Program-made: the position numbers and the translations under genes
In this document: positions 4,271 through 5,071 of the stretch, one piece after another
How the letters are laid out: every line of letters begins with the position of its first letter
Position numbering within the stretch: the first letter of the stretch is position 1
Assembly: GCA_016200745.1 (NCBI GenBank)
Contig: JACQEF010000251.1
Coordinates: forward strand, 1 to 5,071
Origin: Chloroflexota bacterium
Lineage (GTDB): Bacteria; Chloroflexota; Limnocylindria; Limnocylindrales; CSP1-4
Direction: 5' to 3'
DNA length: 5,071 bases
Notes under the pieces: model-generated
Seen by the model: the letters and a program-made list of their open reading frames with translations, nothing else
Told to the model about the DNA's origin: nothing
The model's database searches: none

Positions 4271-4701
4271 GCCGATGGGCCGCCTGCCTCCGCAGCCGCC
4301 TTCAGGCTGTCGGCGAAGAGGTGGAAGGACTCGGTCAGGTCCGGGATCGCCTTCGTGAAGACTCCGGCCAGGAGGCCCGTGTATGCCTCGGTCATCTCGA
4401 AATGCGTCACGCCTTCGCGCGGCTCGACGCGGTAGGTGCGCTCGCCTGTGAACAACCCGAGCGGCATGCCGTCTCGCCAGACCATGCGGGTCGGCGCCGT
4501 CATCTCGGTGACGTGCAGCCGGAACGTTCGCTTGGGGTTGGCGATCGAGACCAGCGAGACCGTCTCGCCGGTAGCGATCTTGCCCTCGATGCTCACGACG
4601 GCTGGGTTCCACCGGCCATAGCTCGAAGCGTCGGTGAGCAGGGCCCAGACCTTCTCCGGCGGTGCGTCGATGCGTCGGCTGACGGTGTACCTCGTCGCCA
4701 T
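4246..4701 (-). CDS. SRPBCC (START-like / polyketide-cyclase-type) domain protein
   Basis: A 151-aa single-domain protein of the SRPBCC helix-grip superfamily, whose members hold hydrophobic ligands in a deep cavity; the ligand here is unknown. Marks are the opening strand with the family start Y-T-V-S-R-R-I-D-A-P-P-E-K-V-W-A-L-L-T-D (5-24), Y-G-R-W-N-P (28-33), the central strands ending in T-R-M-V-W-R-D-G (71-78) and T-H-F-E-M-T-E-A-Y-T-G (99-109), and the long C-terminal helix, residues about 112-139. No signal peptide is present, so it is cytosolic. ATG 4701 overlaps the stop of the upstream gene as TGATG, so the two are translationally coupled. The last dozen residues (140-151) look unlike the family and differ from the tail seen in the duplicated fragment at 1864-1968, as if the 3' end had been replaced. 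Its end contains the AbrB promoter. Confidence 0.9.
   Translation of the reverse strand: MATRYTVSRRIDAPPEKVWALLTDASSYGRWNPAVVSIEGKIATGETVSLVSIANPKRTFRLHVTEMTAPTRMVWRDGMPLGLFTGERTYRVEPREGVTHFEMTEAYTGLLAGVFTKAIPDLTESFHLFADSLKAAAEAGGPSAHVDSRSS
4254..4276. repeat. Inverted repeat upstream of the AbrB-PIN promoter
   Basis: ATCGGCT (4254-4260) and AGCCGAT (4270-4276) are perfectly complementary across a 9-base spacer. They flank the -35 element and overlap the TCATGA-like series. This could be a regulator site or a small hairpin at the end of the SRPBCC message. Confidence 0.4.
4286..4374. repeat. Direct repeat, copy B (inside the intact SRPBCC gene)
   Basis: Partner of 1880-1968. This copy encodes residues 110-139 of the intact SRPBCC protein, so it is taken as the complete-gene copy. 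Similarity ends at 4286, in codon 139, downstream of which the coding sequence and the flank (AbrB promoter) are unrelated to the YefM flank of copy A. Confidence 0.85.
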
Positions 4702-5071
4702 CAGCGGGCTCTCATTCTGTTGTTGCGGGGGTTGTGCTCGACCTCGGCCAGCCCGAGCGCCTCGAGCACCGGCGGGACGTAATTCGCGAAGCGGCCGCGG
4801 AGGCCCTTCTTGATGCCGTACCAGCCGCCGACCGGGTTGCCGGCGTCTCGGCCCCAGGCCTCGACGGTGTCCGGCTTTGCCTCCTTCTGCTCGTCGGCGA
4901 CGCCGAGCGGCATCCAGTCCCCTGCCCGCTCGAGCATCGCGTGCAGGTCATCGATGCAGCGGAGGTGGTAGCGGAGCTCGGTCGCGCCGACCTGGACGAC
5001 CAGGGCGGGCGGGTCGGCGTCAGGGTCGCGGTAGGCCTCGAACTCGGACGAGCCCGGCGGGGTCGTCAGGA
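4701..5071 (-). CDS. Conserved actinobacterial-type protein of unknown function (5' end at or beyond window edge)
   Basis: The frame is open from TGA 4703-4701 to the end of the window and reads about 122 codons. Recognisable stretches are S-S-E-F-E-A-Y-R-D-P-D, then L-R-Y-H-L-R-C-I-D-D-L-H-A-M-L, G-D-W-M-P-L-G-V-A-D-E-Q-K, V-E-A-W-G-R, N-P-V-G-G-W-Y-G-I-K-K-G-L-R-G-R-F, and N-N-R-M-R-A at the end. This resembles a small family of roughly 115-125-aa uncharacterised proteins common in high-GC actinobacteria; I do not give it a function. ATG 4937 is too far inside the conserved part to be the start. The protein may begin at the CTG 5069 (L-T-T-P-P-G) or just outside the window. The stop overlaps the SRPBCC start (TGATG), so the two are one operon and may share a process. 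No signal peptide is visible. Confidence 0.75.
   Translation of the reverse strand, partial: LTTPPGSSEFEAYRDPDADPPALVVQVGATELRYHLRCIDDLHAMLERAGDWMPLGVADEQKEAKPDTVEAWGRDAGNPVGGWYGIKKGLRGRFANYVPPVLEALGLAEVEHNPRNNRMRAR

Noticed and set aside
4267..4782. 171-aa plus-strand open frame
   Set aside because: Antisense to the SRPBCC gene and its neighbour, whose own frames carry clear family signatures.

Overview
The window is GC-rich with strong G/C third-position bias, TGATG-type gene overlaps and actinobacterial-looking protein families. This suggests a high-GC soil bacterium, most likely an actinobacterium (inference only; no ribosomal or marker gene is present). The layout looks like an accessory patch: one insertion-sequence end, two toxin-antitoxin (TA) modules, and a duplicated gene tail.

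Left part, plus strand. Bases 1-119 are the right end of an IS3-family element (transposase C-terminus plus terminal inverted repeat). It abuts, in frame, a membrane-protein gene (coding signal from 121, stop at 690) whose start codon and promoter were lost at the junction. A YccF/DUF307 membrane protein follows (718-1149), probably once the second gene of the same operon.

Centre and right, all minus strand, read from right to left. An actinobacterial protein of unknown function running off the window (4701-5071) overlaps the start of an SRPBCC/START-like protein (4246-4701). Next comes an AbrB-type antitoxin (3973-4230) that overlaps a PIN-domain toxin (3533-3976). Then come a doubtful small ORF (3300-3458) and a 432-aa conserved protein of unknown function (2002-3300). 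A 3'-terminal fragment of a second SRPBCC gene follows (1864-1968). Last is a Phd/YefM antitoxin (1529-1810) with a RelE/ParE-type toxin (1256-1513) that converges on yccF.

Three points stand out. First, the SRPBCC tail is present twice as an 89-bp direct repeat (1880-1968 and 4286-4374, 84/89 identical by eye), bracketing 2.4 kb that holds the AbrB-PIN module and the 432-aa gene. This is the footprint expected if that segment inserted at the 3' end of an SRPBCC gene and restored it. Second, each antitoxin gene has a recognisable sigma70-like promoter whose expected start point falls on or next to the antitoxin ATG (a leaderless message), with evenly spaced palindromic operator-like hexamers across it: three GTAC cores every 9 bp for YefM and three TCATGA-like sites every 19 bp for AbrB. 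Third, the PIN toxin only has its first catalytic aspartate if translation starts at a rare CTG overlapping the antitoxin stop codon, and a well-placed GAGG supports that start.
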